60,253 nucleotides of DNA, taken from Azolla pinnata. Lineage: Eukaryota; Streptophyta; Polypodiopsida; Salviniales; Salviniaceae. How positions within the stretch are numbered: the stretch's first letter is position 1; each line of letters opens with the position of its first letter. The stretch spans positions 1 to 60,253 of the forward strand of contig JBBBWG010027879.1 of NCBI GenBank assembly GCA_037176905.1, in the 5' to 3' direction. Of the stretch, positions 22,700-36,357 are shown in pieces. The notes beneath the pieces were generated by a model, which was not told where the DNA came from, did no database searches, and worked only from the letters and a program-made list of their open reading frames with translations. The position numbers and the translations under genes were made by a program.

Positions 22700-23143
22700 C
22701 ACATGCATCTATGAGGAGTCTTTTCCTTCCTTTCTTCTCTTCCTTCATTTCCTTCTTCTTCTTCTTCTTCTTCTTGTTGTTTCTTCCTTCTTCTTCCTTC
22801 CTTCTTCTTCTTCTTCTTCTTCTTGTTTCTTCCTTCTTTCTTCTTCTTCTTCTTCTTTCTTCTTCTTTCTTCTGCAGCAGCAGTACAGCCACTCACAGTC
22901 TACTCCATCTCTCTCTTCTGCCACCATCATTTCTCTCTCCTCCTCCTCTCTCCTTCTCCTTCTTCTTCTTCTTCTTCATCTCCTTCTCCTTCTTCTTCTT
23001 CTCCATCTTCCAAAACCTAGAGCTCCCTTCCTTCCCTTCAATTCCTTCCATTTCCTTTCTTTCTTCCTCCTTTGATCTCTACACACTGAGCTTCCATTCC
23101 TTCCCTTTCCTTTCCTTTGCTTCCTTTCTTCTTCCATGCTCGC
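22700..23143 (+). promoter_or_regulatory. CT-rich leader of the HD-Zip III gene
   Basis: Dense (TTC)n, (TCC)n and CCTTCC pyrimidine tracts run up to the start codon, as in many plant 5' untranslated regions. An upstream frame from 22696 overlaps the main start out of frame and ends at 23166. It matters only if transcription starts before 22696, which cannot be told here. Confidence 0.55.
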
Positions 23144-26100
23144 ATGGCGGTCTCCAAGGTCAGTAAGAAGAAAGACGGCGCGAATTGCAAGTATGCCCGG
23201 TACACGGAAGAGCAGGTCGAAGCCCTGGAGCGGCTCTACACGGAGTGCCCCAACCCGAGCTCCTTCCGCCGCCTCCAGCTCCTCAAAGATTGCCCCATCC
23301 TCTCCCGAATCGAGCCCCGGCAGATCAAAGTATGGTTCCAGAACAGAAGGTGAAAGATTTCGAACCGTTTCCTTCTCCCATCTCCATCTCCATCTCCATT
23401 TTCGTCTCCCCTTCCATCTCCATCTCCATCTCCATCTCCTTGTTCATGTATCTACTTATTTGAATTAACTTTTCTATCTCCCTCGAATTGCCTACATTTG
23501 TTTTCTCATGTTTCTATGCGCTCATGCGACAATTTTCTTCCTATTGTTCTGGTAATCGTCCCTAAAATAGTTTAGTTTTAACGTACACCTCTCCTTCTCA
23601 CTTCATCCCAGCAGGTTTTCTCCGGACTTTCTCTACTGTATTTTGATACCTGTGCTGCATTTTTTTCTTTATGTTCTCTTTTTTAGCTATATAGCTACTC
23701 AGCCTTTTATTTTTGTTGTTACCTAAGCGCTATTCTTTTGTGCAGGCTTCATTTCGTCTCAAATTGTCGATTTTTCTTTGTGCATTACCAGTCTGATGCT
23801 TCATTTCTTCTCGCCTTTAAATTGAACCCTTGCTTCCGTTGCGAACTATGTTTCTACAGAATTTCCAAGCAAACGATTTCTCCTCTCCTTCTCCTCCTTC
23901 GTCTTCTCAATCTCCATCCCCATTCCTTCCTTGAAGTTATCTAAGCATTTTTTCTGTTTGTGTTTCTAAAAGCAAAATTGTTTCTCCTTGTTCTTCCTTC
24001 TCCCTGTCAATGTTCCCTTCTTTCTCTGAATTTTATTTGTGTGTGTTGCTCTATTATGTTTCCCAACAATGCCTGTTCTTCTTATTCTTCATTGGGTTTG
24101 CTCAAAGCTTCTTAATCTACTTTCTAGCTTCTTCTTTCTGGTAAATTCCTAAGCTTCTCTGGAGACTCCCCATTCTCTCTTTCTTCTATGCGCTGTGGAT
24201 ATTTCTGGAAAACTCTGAATTTGTAAACAATGTACCTTCTGTTACTTCCACCCATGTTTTACTCCATGTGACAAGAAAAAGAACTGATAAAGAAAACGTT
24301 CAGGATGGTCATGCTGCACCATGAAAGTTTAGGTTCAATTATAGTGTAATTTTCTGGATGAAATATGGGTGCAGTAGGTATGTTTCATGCTTTATCATGG
24401 AATTCTCGAAAATGTGGCATATTTTCGTTCACTTGGTTATTTTTGTGACCATCAAACAACCGGATGGAATTGTCAGTACGATAATGGGATTTTGTTGACA
24501 AAATGTGGGTATAAGTGTGGGGCATATACGGCAATGTGTGATATAAGTCTGGGTATAATTATGTGACTTCATTGAAAAAATGTTATTTCTTGACATATGT
24601 GATGATGTGGTATATGATATCTTAGCAAGTTAGTTTCCTGGCCTGATTGGGATAACTGAACAACACAATGAAAAATGTGGGGATTTGATTTTTTCTATGT
24701 AGCATGAATTAAACAGAAGGAGGCTCCCCTGACATATATGAATGTCTTGATGATGTTGTACATTTTAAGAACACGAACCCTTGTTTGGGATAAAGATATT
24801 TTCAACGTTTTTGAAGAAGAACAAAGAGAATTTCCATTTCTTTGTAATTTATGCTCTTGGATGCTTTGTAATTGTGTCTGTACCACTGTGGACGTATGGG
24901 TTCAAAACGGATTTCTTGCATGAGATGTGGGTGTAAGATGTGCTTTGAATAGATGGAATGTGGGTATAATATCGTGTTCTTTTTGTGATTTTTATTGATG
25001 GAAATAATATTGGATAATAAAACTGCAGTTATATGATTCGTTGATGAAACCATGGGTATATGACTCTTTCTATTATATGGTCTAGATGTCGAGACAAGCA
25101 AAGGAAGGAGACCTCCCGGCTTTCCAATCTCAACGAGAAGCTATCAGCTATGAACAGGGTGCTTGTAGAAGAGAACCAAAATTTGTCCAAACAAGCTATC
25201 CAGTTGGTCCTCCAGAATCAGCAGATACGGAAACAGCTCACCGGATTGCGTGGAGAAGAAACAAACATAAAGACAATAGAACAAGTATTCTTTCTGGTCT
25301 TGAATATATTCGTGTGTGTCTATGTATATGTATATGTGTGTGTCACGTGTGTATATCACATACAATTACAAACACACAGAGTCGAGCCACATATATGTAA
25401 TGTGTGTGCTAGAAACATGTGCCTATTCCTGTAACGATACATGCATAGTGTGAAGGATTACCCTAAATCTACTGGCCTAGCTATACCAAATAATGAATTG
25501 ACTTATGTATGCGTAAGGATTCACACAAAGTGTCATGGGTTACCCTAAATATACCTATGCCAGAATTAAATGATTTATGTATCTATATTTGTAGGAAGTC
25601 ACAGGAATTATCTCAATAAAAATGTAGTTAGGTGAGATGATCCTGAAACTCCCATTGGCTACATGAAAGTAAGATGGAACACTTCCTTTCCCAAATGGCA
25701 AAACGTCCTGGAAAAAATCTCCAGTTTTTAGCACATGGTTTTCATTACCTGTGAAATTGTGGGGGTGATTGGTCATGTAGGGTAGTATTTAATTTATTCT
25801 TTCTAACTTTGGAAAACCTATCCACATCACAGAGTGGTATCACATCCACAGAGACAAGTTCAGACTCTGCTGTTACGAATCTTCTTCAAGAACCTGCATT
25901 ACTCCTCTCTCAGGATGTGGGTCCTCTCCGGTGTGTAATCGATCCAAATATATTCTGCAAGAAAAACTCTTAAAGCATATTTATGATTTGAACGGTTTAA
26001 TCTAGTTTGATTATTTATGTGAGAAAATTTACGCTCATTTTAATGGGCAGGTTAACTACTATAGCAGAAGACACACTAACTGAATTCCTGGCAAAAGCCA

Positions 26101-29100
26101 CCGGAACTGCGGTGGAATGGATTCAAATGCCTGGAATGAAGGTGGGTTTTGAGAAATACTTTTCTCAACTATGTTGCCCGTGACTGTTCTTGAGTTATGT
26201 CATGCCTTCTACTCAAACAGAATTGATTCTAGAGAGCTTTCTTCTTGCAGCCTGGTCCTGACTCTATTGGCATTGTTGCGGTCTCCGATGGCAGCAATGG
26301 CATAGCAGCACGTGCTTGTGGTCTCGTTGGGCTTGACCCAGCAAAGGTCAACAATTATTGCTATCACTATATATACACTATGCGTACCTGCATTTCCTAT
26401 TTACCAATTGATAATGTTAATGAATGGTTGGTTTTCTCTTGCTATTGATCAAAATTTATGCTTCCCTTTCATTTCAGATCGTTGAGCTATTGAAGAATCG
26501 TCCAATGTGGCTGTCTGATTGTCGGCGTATGGATGTAGTGGGTACTTTTACTACTGCGTCTGGTGGATTGGTGGAGCTGTTGTACCTTCAGGTATTAGAA
26601 TACAGGCTCTTCTTCTTCTCAAGAAATTTTAAGGATTTTCTAGTCATTGAGTTTTTTCCTCTGTTGAGTATTTGTAAACGTGTCTTTCTCAGTTCTATGC
26701 TCCAACCACTCTTGCGCATCCTAGAGATTTCTATACCTTGAGATATACGACAGTCTTTGACGATCAGAATGTGGTGGTAAGTAAGTCAGTCTAGTAATAT
26801 TTCAAGGTTCTCATGTTGCAATTATGTCATTCAATTTTGTTTCATCTCATGGGTAGATCCAATATTTAGTAGGACTATACCTAAGGAGGCAAGCTTAGGA
26901 AAATTTGGGTTCTTCTGGTTTGATTTTGTTACCATGGCTTGAAATATTTTAGGTGTGTGAGAGGTCACTCCCTTTATCCCATGGAGATCCTGTTGTGCCT
27001 CCTTCAGAACAATTCATTAGAGGGAAAATCCAGTCAAGTGGATACCTAATCAGACCCTATGGAACCATTGGATCAATTGTCTATATTGTTGACCACATGA
27101 ATTTGAAGGTAAAGCTAGTTTAATCTTTCAAAGAATAGATCATTGGAACCATAAAGCAGTCAACTATTGAGAACTCATAATATATAATATGTTTTATGAT
27201 GATACAGCCTGAAACTGTGCCAGAGGTTTTGAGGCCATTGTATGAATCGTCCTCAGTACTTGCACAGAAGGTGACAATGGGGGTAAGATGAAGCGGCCCT
27301 TCTGTTGCTAAAACTAGACAATATTGCAGCCATCTTTCTTACTTAGTAGAGTTAGTAATTGATGATATGGACTCGTATCTAGTCATTATCATTCCTCATC
27401 ACAAAAGTTAGTGAGATAGTTGACCTGATCTGTTCTTAGAATCCTGTTCTTACTTGCGTCAAACCCTACAGGCAATGCGCTATCTGAGGACAGTTGCACA
27501 AGATTCAGATAATGATTCAGGTCCTGTACGAGGTCTGCAGCCCACTGTAATAAGAACATTGATTCAGCGAATTGCAAGGTAATGGGTTTTTTATTGACTG
27601 AAACTGAATTTTACGTAATGACATGACGAGTCTTAAATTTTGTGGTTTTCCTATTATACAGGGGATTTAATGAGGCAGTTAACTCTTTGCCGGATGATGG
27701 TTGGTCTTCTATTGCAAGTGATGGGGTGGATGATGTGACAGTCTCTGTGAATGCATATCCCACCTCACGGTTGTCTGAAGGGCAGTTTCCACTATGTGAT
27801 AGGATGTATACTGGTGGAGAGGGAGTGTTGTGTGCAAAAACTTCCTTGTTGCTACAGGTTAGGAATATGAATTTTGCATCTATTCTTCATTTTTTGTATG
27901 CTTGCAAGCATGTGCAATACCTATTGTTACGTACAGATCGAATGCACACATGACCATGACCATGACCATGTGTGTGCTCTATTTTGAAAAGGTATTTTAG
28001 TATTTCTTTGCGAATAACATACACATAAAGTTGTTGTATTGTAATATACATAATAGAAGCCGTGAACTAAATCTGCCACAAAATCACAATGCATCACACT
28101 CTTTGTTAAACCGTGGGGGGAAAACATAAGTATTGTACGTCTAGACCTGCAATGACTAAAAGAAACCTAGATTGTATTGTTACCTATATGTGTAAAAATT
28201 ATTGTGAGGGTATGTTTTTTATGTAATTGATCATTTATGTGAACACTGCATTTCGTTTTCTCTGCACATTGGATACCATTTGTTAGTAGACAGACACTTA
28301 TGGGCCTTAATTTTTCTCTAGAATGTGGCTCCAGCTCTATTGATTCAGTTCCTTAGGGAACATAGGTCAGAGTGGGCTGAGCTGGATGTATGTACAGATA
28401 TAGCAGCAGCGCTCAACCATGGATCTTCCTTTGTATCACATGGAAGCTCTTACTGTACCTCAGCTCCATTGTTACTAGCCCACTCTTTTGAGAAGCAAGA
28501 GGTGAGGCACATTGAATTCCTATGATATACACGATTTACATCGTTTGTATACTGCCTTTGAGAAGGGTTCCTCACAGAGATTTGTTATGTACGGTTGTGT
28601 ATTTTGCAGTTGCTAGAGCTTTTACAAATGGAAGGTCCTGGCCTTTTCCAGGATGGAAACATATACACAAAAGAACACTTCCTTTTACAAGTTTGCATCC
28701 TTCAACTTACTATTATGTATTAACTGATTAATTGCACCAAAGAATATTGAAATCATTTATGTACTTATTGTTGTTCTTATTATCTATTTGCAGCTATGTT
28801 CTGGGCTAGATGAGACATCTGTGGGTGCATGTGCTCAGCTTGTATTTGCTCCTGTTAGTGTTTCTGTTTCTGAGGATATGCCACTTGTTTCATCGGGTTT
28901 TCGTGTTGTTCCCCTTGACAGCAGCTTAGTGGTATGAAAGGATATACATTTTCTCATGTGGTTTTGAGTTGAAGTAAACTTCTATACTCTGATATGCTGC
29001 CAAAACTAAACAAATAAACACTTGCTTGAGCTAGCAGGATGAGGGCAATTTGGCCAAAACGCTTGATTTAGCATCTGCTTTGGATACCACAGCAGGGGGA

Positions 29101-30441
29101 TCAATTCCATTATCTTCATCAGAAAAGAAGAGCTATAATTGTCCCTCGCGGTCTGTCCTTACTATTGCATTCCAATTCCCTTGTGATATGCATGGTGTAG
29201 AGAATGTAGCGGCCATGGCTCGAAAGTATGTTCGCACTGTTGTTGCATCAGTGCTTCAGGTTGCCATGGCCTTGTCATCAAACCTCAGTCATCTTCATCA
29301 TCATCAGCCCATGGAAAGAAAGCAATCGCCAGACACTCCTGAGCTACTCATCCTCATCCAGAAGATGTTAAAGAGCTACCAGTAATAACCTTACCCGATG
29401 AATTTTTTTAGTCAACTTAATTTTGTTTTTTATCCTGTTGTGGTTTTTGTTCACCTGAATAATGTATACTTTCTTTGTAGAACACATGCTGGAGTAGATC
29501 TTCTCCGAAGCCACTTGGGTACTAATGTGGATATATCATTTGAACTTCTGTGGCATCATCCCGATGCCATCTTCTGCTGCGTGATAAAGGTAGAAGCATA
29601 TTGTGATTCAAGGTTTATCTATTGAAAATTTTGAGCTACATTGAATAATTTTCTGTTCTTTTTCTTTAAGACTTTCTCTGTCATATTTCGAGGTTGTTTT
29701 AATGTTGTGTCAGTCATTCTGTACAAAGTTTCTTAGCTTGATTGGATTATGACTTCTGTAAAAGCGTTGTACTGGATGAAATGGTTATTCTGCTAGGTTT
29801 ACAACTTTCCTGTGAATATCTAATCTCGATTGGATTCTAGGGGTGGGTTTTCTTTTAGCAACTGTCTCTAATTGCATTGAATATTCAAGGTTTTTGACAT
29901 TTTTCTTCAAATTCATGATGATTAGAGCTCTGTAGATACAATATTTGCAAACCAATCTGGCCTCGACATGCTCCAAACAACAGCAAGTGCATTGCAGCAA
30001 CTGGATTGGCAAAAAACGCTCGACGAGAGTGGAAAAAAATCGCTATGCTCTGATTTGTCTCAAGTCATGCAACAGGTGGGTAAACGAATTGAAGTTCTCG
30101 AGGCGTAGCCGTCTGTAAGCTTATTACAATGACTGGTTTGAAGATGTGTGTTCTATGAGCTTAAACTAGTCGATGTCTAAAAGCTTTTATCCGTGGCTAG
30201 CATGTCGCCACGGATAAAAGCTTATTACAATGAATGGTTTGAAGATGTGTTCTATATCAGTGATAATCAATGTACTGAGTGATCTGTTTTGTTACATGGC
30301 CAGGGTATTGCATATTTTCCTGCTGGAGTTAGAATTTCTTGCAGTGGCAGAGCAGCTACTTATGAGAGGGCTGTTGCATGGAAGGTCGAAAGTGACGCTT
30401 TACAATATGTTGCATATATGTTCATCAAGTGGTCCTTTTAA
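23144..30441 (+). CDS. C3HDZ: Class III HD-Zip transcription factor (HD-Zip/START/MEKHLA), 18 exons
   Basis: Relative of REVOLUTA/PHABULOSA, regulators of meristem, polarity and vascular development in plants. Exons: 23144-23349, 25086-25284, 25833-25930, 26051-26141, 26251-26346, 26478-26591, 26693-26776, 26953-27108, 27208-27282, 27472-27578, 27662-27857, 28322-28501, 28610-28690, 28794-28931, 29038-29381, 29481-29589, 29926-30075, 30304-30441. Phases all agree; 853 aa, normal for the class. Homeodomain about 16-77 with IKVWFQNRRCRDKQRKE, leucine zipper about 78-120, START about 160-380 containing MPGMKPGPDSIG, then the class-specific region (REHRSEWAELDV) and MEKHLA (about 700-853, ending FIKWSF). 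The miR165/166 site spans exons 4-5. A second, shorter start is not available in frame. The START domain differs more from angiosperm members than the homeodomain does, fitting an early-diverging plant. The MEKHLA end is one residue shorter than the usual WSFV. Confidence 0.95.
26131..26260 (+). promoter_or_regulatory. miR165/166 target site split by intron 4
   Basis: In the spliced message, GGAATGAAG (26133-26141) joins CCTGGTCC (26251-26258), giving a 17-base uninterrupted match to the complement of miR166, with mismatches only at the outer two positions on each side. The site encodes PGMKPGP in the START domain. Intron 4 (26142-26250) interrupts it, so only mature mRNA can be cut. This arrangement is known from other land-plant HD-Zip III genes. 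Confidence 0.93.
30181..30223 (+). repeat. 16-bp perfect inverted repeat in HD-Zip III intron 17
   Basis: AAGCTTTTATCCGTGG (30181-30196) and its exact reverse complement (30208-30223) enclose 11 bases. The segment beginning GCTTATTACAATGA at about 30119 is repeated right after the hairpin at about 30219, so a roughly 100-bp local duplication includes or flanks the palindrome. Confidence 0.85.
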
Positions 30442-30779
30442 AGCAGAGAAGCTTCCCATGCCAAATCTGTGTACCAATTGCAAACTTTGAAAATATCCTT
30501 TTTGGAATCTAGATTGTGCAAAAGAAAGATGGATTACAGTTTCGAGTACCACGAATGGAATGTCTGAAGCATCAGTGGCACCACATGGATACAATTGGCT
30601 GAGCACCATCTTGTTGGTTTTTGCCTGTGAAAGTTGGATATGCGTTGTTATTTGTGATTCTGTTAGCTTAGAGAGCTCGAGATAGATGATTTTCGTTTGG
30701 TTGATATGAGCCTCGGGCTGATTTGATGCGCTTCGCGTATGATTCTATGACTGGTCAATGCAATTTGTGTACTTTATCA

Positions 30780-30869
30780 TTCGATTGATGCGTTAATCCT
30801 TTCCAACAATTCGATTGATGCGTTAATCCTTTCCAACAATTCGATTGATGCGTTAATCCTTTCCAACAA
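30780..30869 (+). repeat. 30-bp unit repeated three times
   Basis: TTCGATTGATGCGTTAATCC followed by TTTCCAACAA occurs three times with no or almost no differences, so it is recent. It lies about 340 bp after the HD-Zip III stop, probably in the 3' untranslated region. Confidence 0.9.
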
Positions 30870-31513
30870 GCCTTTATGCTTCATGGGCTCAATCGCCACA
30901 TTCTCTTGATCCTACACGTAGGATGTTGTGCTCTTTACACTGAACCTCTGTGCTTACCCTTTCGATTACCAAGACATGTCCAAAGTACTGAAAACTAGTT
31001 GGAAGCTTACAGTAGCAGTTTCATATTCCAACAAAAGATCACAAATCTTGGGACTGATGCCTAAATCGATTTACTGCAGTAAATTTCAGAGTAATGAGCT
31101 TTTTTTTAATGATCATTTGTATGGTTTTACTGTGGCCATACAATGCTAATACCTAGGCCTTTGAATGCGTACAATGCTGGTATACAATAGATTTGAGCCT
31201 TGTTGGGTCATTAAATTTGTCTATAAAATGTAGAAATTTCTTCATCCGGACCAAAGTGGGTACAAAAAATGTGGTGTGATAACAAAGAGGGGCTGAATCT
31301 GCGGTCATCTCCAAAAAATATGTGGAGATGCTAAAAGAAGATGGGAAAATGGTTTTTCTGTATGTACACTGGGATGCTTTGCTTTTACATGGTTGTGTTG
31401 AATGGCAATGCCTGTTACAATAATCTGACTCTGACTAAAAATGCTCTTCATGATCATCATCTTCATTGTCTGTGTAAACAAATAATGCTTGTTTCTCAAC
31501 TTTGAATGACCTC
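30870..31513. other. Spacer between two convergent genes
   Basis: The HD-Zip III gene (+) and the O-fucosyltransferase-like gene (-) end toward each other here; this spacer must hold both 3' untranslated regions. No gene or array seen. Confidence 0.6.
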
Positions 31514-34500
31514 TTAATGAACTCTTTCCATAGCTTTCCGGCCTTCACAAATGCATGCATCAGGATTCTCAAAGAACTCACCTGCCCCTGTTCTTACCTC
31601 GTTGGGCTCTCCCATATAACCCTTTTGCACGTTCCGTAGTTTTAACGCAAACTCATCCCATGTCATGTTTGGCTTGGCGAGGAGGAGAGACCCGAGCCTC
31701 TTCGTGTTCGGCCTTATGGTTCTTTTGTGACCAAAATATCGCCTGCACGCGAGAAAAATTGAAGTTACATCACCAGAAACTGCATCATCTTAAAAATGTA
31801 CTTCAAAAGGAGTCTGAGCATATGCATCAGAAGTTTTCTAAGCATATAATTGACATTCCTATTCCCCTTGAAATTTCTCACTGCATAGATGTTAACTTAA
31901 GGTGAAAAGTAAAATTTAGACAAGCTCTCAAGTGGCCATTGAATGTGGGAACAAGAACAGTTGATATTACCTGCGTCCCGCGAGAATACGGGCCATGTTG
32001 CCGTTGTTGTTGGTAACAAAGACATCACTGTCATCACAAACTAAATAGTCTATAGCTGCCATTCGTGACGAGTACTGAGCAAAAGGCTTAAGTTCAGCCT
32101 TGGTTGCAAGGCTTTCCTTGGTGTGCAAATTTGGGAACATGGCCCTAAGCGGTGCAAGGGTTTTCTCCCCACCATACACCTCTCCTGATGCCACATAAAT
32201 ATGAGAATCTCTTTTGAATCCCAGAGCTTTCAACATGAACCCAACCTCCTCTGGAGTAAGAGGGCATTTCCCATGCCGCCTTTCCCTCTCTGGATTCTTT
32301 TGCTGAAAAAGAAAATCAACAAAAGAGTGTTCTTCAACAATAGATAACGTTTTCGTCTCTTTGAGGATACAAAACTTAAAATGGGGGTTAAAGGACATTT
32401 ATTTTACGTGTAACGACTTCCATCTCTGACGGATCTCCCCAAGGTCCCTAAGTTCTACTTCGCCACCTCCATAATAACATCCAGAAAATGCAAGCATGTC
32501 TGGTTCAAATCTGTATAGCAGTCACTCTTATTCACATATATATCATACGTATGCTTGTGAGGAACAAACATATCATTGTGTATGCATCAGTAGAAGAGAA
32601 GCATGTGAAAACCATTATATATGCAAACAATGTAATTGCAAGCATGTGGAAACCACCAATCCCTGTTTTCACATTTATGTATTAGGTAATGCGTAATTAT
32701 GTTAATCCAGCATATTACCTAAGGTGAAGTGCAATATATCTTACAGTTCTCTGCCTCAACCTTTCTACCAATATTTCGCCCATCTTTCTGATTGGTGCAG
32801 TGAAACGAAGGGCATTATAATTCACTCTGCATCGAAGCCTTTGTAAATCTCTCTCCAACCTGTTTGAAAGCCTGTAGTCGAATTTTGTTAGACGAACAGC
32901 CTGTAGAATATGGCATACAAGACTCTAATTAATAGAGTTACAAGGATTGTAATTCCATATAATCAAACCATGGTTAGCCTATAAGAAAACATATGAACTA
33001 TTCAGTCAAGTTTCATAACATATGGGCTGCGAAGAACCAATTACTTTGTTCTAGCTGAAACGTCGACTAAATTTCAAATACAATTATAAATAATATCCAT
33101 TCACTTTTCCAGATTGAGATTTAGAAAGGAAATAAGAACTTGCCCTTCATCGTTGAATAAAACATCAAGCTTTCTCTTATAAAAACAAATCTCTAAAAGT
33201 AAAATGAAAGTATAACCTTCTGCCTTTGTAAGAGGGGCAACACTTTCTCCTTGAAGAAAACTGGCTCACATTTTCTTGGCACTCGCGTAGAGTATATTCT
33301 TTCTTGATTCAGTTCAAGCTTCGATGGTAGCTTCTTGACAATTGGTACATCCGACCTGAGAGAGGAGATGAACCAGTTCACGTCGAAGATATCGCTAAAA
33401 TTGCTGCAATGCCCATTAACAGGTCATTATTGAGGATGTGATGTCCATATACACATGGGTAGTAGCTGGGGTGACAGAATCAAGAATAACAATGAACTAG
33501 ACGTTTTGCTAGAGCACTTTCTGCATTGAGGTGTAACAAAGATGCTTAATATCAAGCCAACCTGGAGTCCTTCCAAAAAGACTTATGATCAAGATCCGGC
33601 ACAACCAAAGTGGCATTAAGAATCCGAGCAGCAACAACAGCATCGATTATCTGCCACACAATTAACATGATCATTGGAAATTCCTTGAGGATACTTTTTC
33701 CTTAATTTTTTCGTTTGGATAAATATTCATTTTTTGAAGCTCAGTATGTAAAATACCCCTGTTCTTTGTTGATTTAACCCTCCACTTGTTTGAATTAGAA
33801 TGTAACCAGTAGACTTCGATTTTGATATGCTTCCTAACCATATACATAGCAGGAAACGAGAAGTAAATAACGTGTTCAACTTTTCAGCAAAAGACAACAT
33901 AACCTTATGATGTTCAAAAACCACTCTCCAAATATTTTCTTTATTTTTTCGAGTGCCCTGAAGTTCCCACTATTATTCAGAAATAACTTGGTCATTGTTA
34001 TCCAGAAAGAGCTTATTTGGGTCCTTGAAGAACACAAATGTGCTATCTTGAGAGATTACAAGGTGTTTCTTAAACAAATTGATCAACTTCTTATTGTCTT
34101 CTATCTTTTGGCACTCAGGGAAATAGAAAGAAATCAGGGGATTATGCCCTTGCCTTTTCCTTAATTACAATCAGTTTTCTTTTTGGTCTAAAAAGGGATG
34201 CCATTAGAATGTAACGACCTCTATATTCCACCTTTTTCTTGGAACAACAAATCTTTCAGGCAAAACATCATCAGAGATCTAAATGTCTCACACAAGCTAT
34301 TCAAGTGTTTTGTTTAGCTGTCAATTATGCAAAGGATAACTCTCTGTTTTTTACTCTTTCTCACACTTTGAAAGAAAGTATCGACTGTCTTCTTTATCTT
34401 CCAGTAAAAAGCTACTGCAGAAAATACTTCTTTTTTTTTCTACAAAAGCAAGTTTTCTTGCAAAAAAAGTGTGAGCTTTAAAATCACATCAACTACTGAA

Positions 34501-36318
34501 GCAGATAAAGAAGAATAAGAGGTTTCGGTGTTTTCTCTTCTCGTTTCCATATTCTGGTAAAAGGCTGCAAATTATAACTACGTACAAAACAAAAGGAAAA
34601 AGAAAATGCAGGTCACTAGGATCACACAGAATTACACTATTGGAACAAGCTAGAAAAACTCTGTCATTGCTTTATCGGGGGAAAAAAGCTGTTCCTTGGA
34701 GAATGTGTAAAGCATATTTGAAAAGCACAAGTACAGAGATAAGCATACAGAAACCAACAGTGTGACACAGAAAAAAAAGAAGAAAAAGAATGACAGAATT
34801 GTTCTGACTTGCTAAGCACACCTTCTGGGAAAATACTACTTTACGCTTCTTGCATGAACCAAAACTGAATAAATGGATAGTAATTATACAGATGATATCA
34901 ATGCGTACAGTGTTAAAAACATCTGAATATATGAACGTATATATAAATGTACAAACGCAAACATAAGTGTATGGACGTGTGTGCATGTACATGCATATTG
35001 TCTGAAGCCTAAACGCCCTATGGTCTAGTTAGTCCATGCATAGAGAATCACAATAACTGTTACTTCTTTTTCTTATGCATTCGAATTCCATCTCTAGGAT
35101 AATAATATCATCATTATCATTCATCATATCTGCTCACGTGGATATGAAGTGCTTGAAGAACTGCATCCATGATAGTCCATTGCGTGTTTGGAAGCCCAGA
35201 GATCGTTGTCATTGTGCTCAGAATGCGTCATTGTCACTATCAACACCTGAAACAAACGCATGAACTAGCCATTAGAGATCCTTTCCTTTCCATTCAGGAC
35301 CCAGTTGACCATTAGACAGAAAAAAAAAACAGTTTTTGCAATTACGTTCTCTTTTGTTCCATTAATCGTCTAAAATTTTCCGAACAAAAGAAACCGCATG
35401 GATTGACCTATTTCAAAACAGTTCGATTCCCGTCTCAAACAAGTGAATTAACAATTACACCTTCCCAGTCCACCTCTCTATTCCACGAAGGATAACGTCC
35501 TAAAAAGTTTACCTCCGTTGATCATTTCTAATTTACAAGGGTAACAAAGCTCAGTTTACAATTATTATAGAAGGAAAACATCCACTGCGCAACTTTAGAG
35601 AAACAAGTGCACTGACACCTTGAAAGGTAAGTACATACATCTAGAAAAAGAACTGAAAGAAAACAAGTCTATGAGAACAGCAACAGCAAAAGGAAGAACT
35701 GAAAGGAAAAACGTAGGAAGAACGACGGAGAAGCAAGATTGCCATGGAACTAGCTTCTCGTGTACTTTAATAGCTTTCAAGAGAGTTTTAAGGAGATTGG
35801 GTTAATCAGAGTATTTGCAGAGAAAGCAATATTTTTTTAAGTAAGAGAAGATTTACGAAGCAAAGAGGCTGGTGGATTCATCAGAACTTGAAGCGAGGGC
35901 AGGAAAATTGAAGGGAAATGAAGTGCGACAGGGGGAATGGTGCGGAGAAGAAGTGGGAGCTTCAATGCATCACGGATACAAGAAAGCCTTCTTCTGCAGC
36001 GCCACATTTCACGAGGAAGAAGGAAGGAAGAGGATTAAAAAGCTCCGGAATCCTATAAAGATGGAAGCTAGAAGCTGGAGTATGAAGCAGAACAAGGTGA
36101 TGAGGCGGAAGATAGCGAATAATTGCAAGCAAAATGCGTGCAGTGTTAGAGTTGGCAGTAAAACAGTGAATTGAAAAGGAAGCTAGAGCGAAGATACTCC
36201 GGGGTGTAAATGTATGTGTAATGTGTGTTTGCAAGTCCTTGTATATGAGCTTCTGCTACTCGCCACAGCCATAGCCACAGCCACAGCCACATGTATACAA
36301 TCGTGAGTGTGTGTGGAA

Positions 36319-36357
<39 letters not shown>

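Noticed and set aside
21789-22892. 367-codon - strand frame of Gly-Ser/Gly-Leu-Asp repeats
   Set aside because: It is a translation of the hexanucleotide minisatellite, with a poly-Lys/Glu start from the CT-rich leader of the HD-Zip III gene on the other strand; no domain, splice signal or family.
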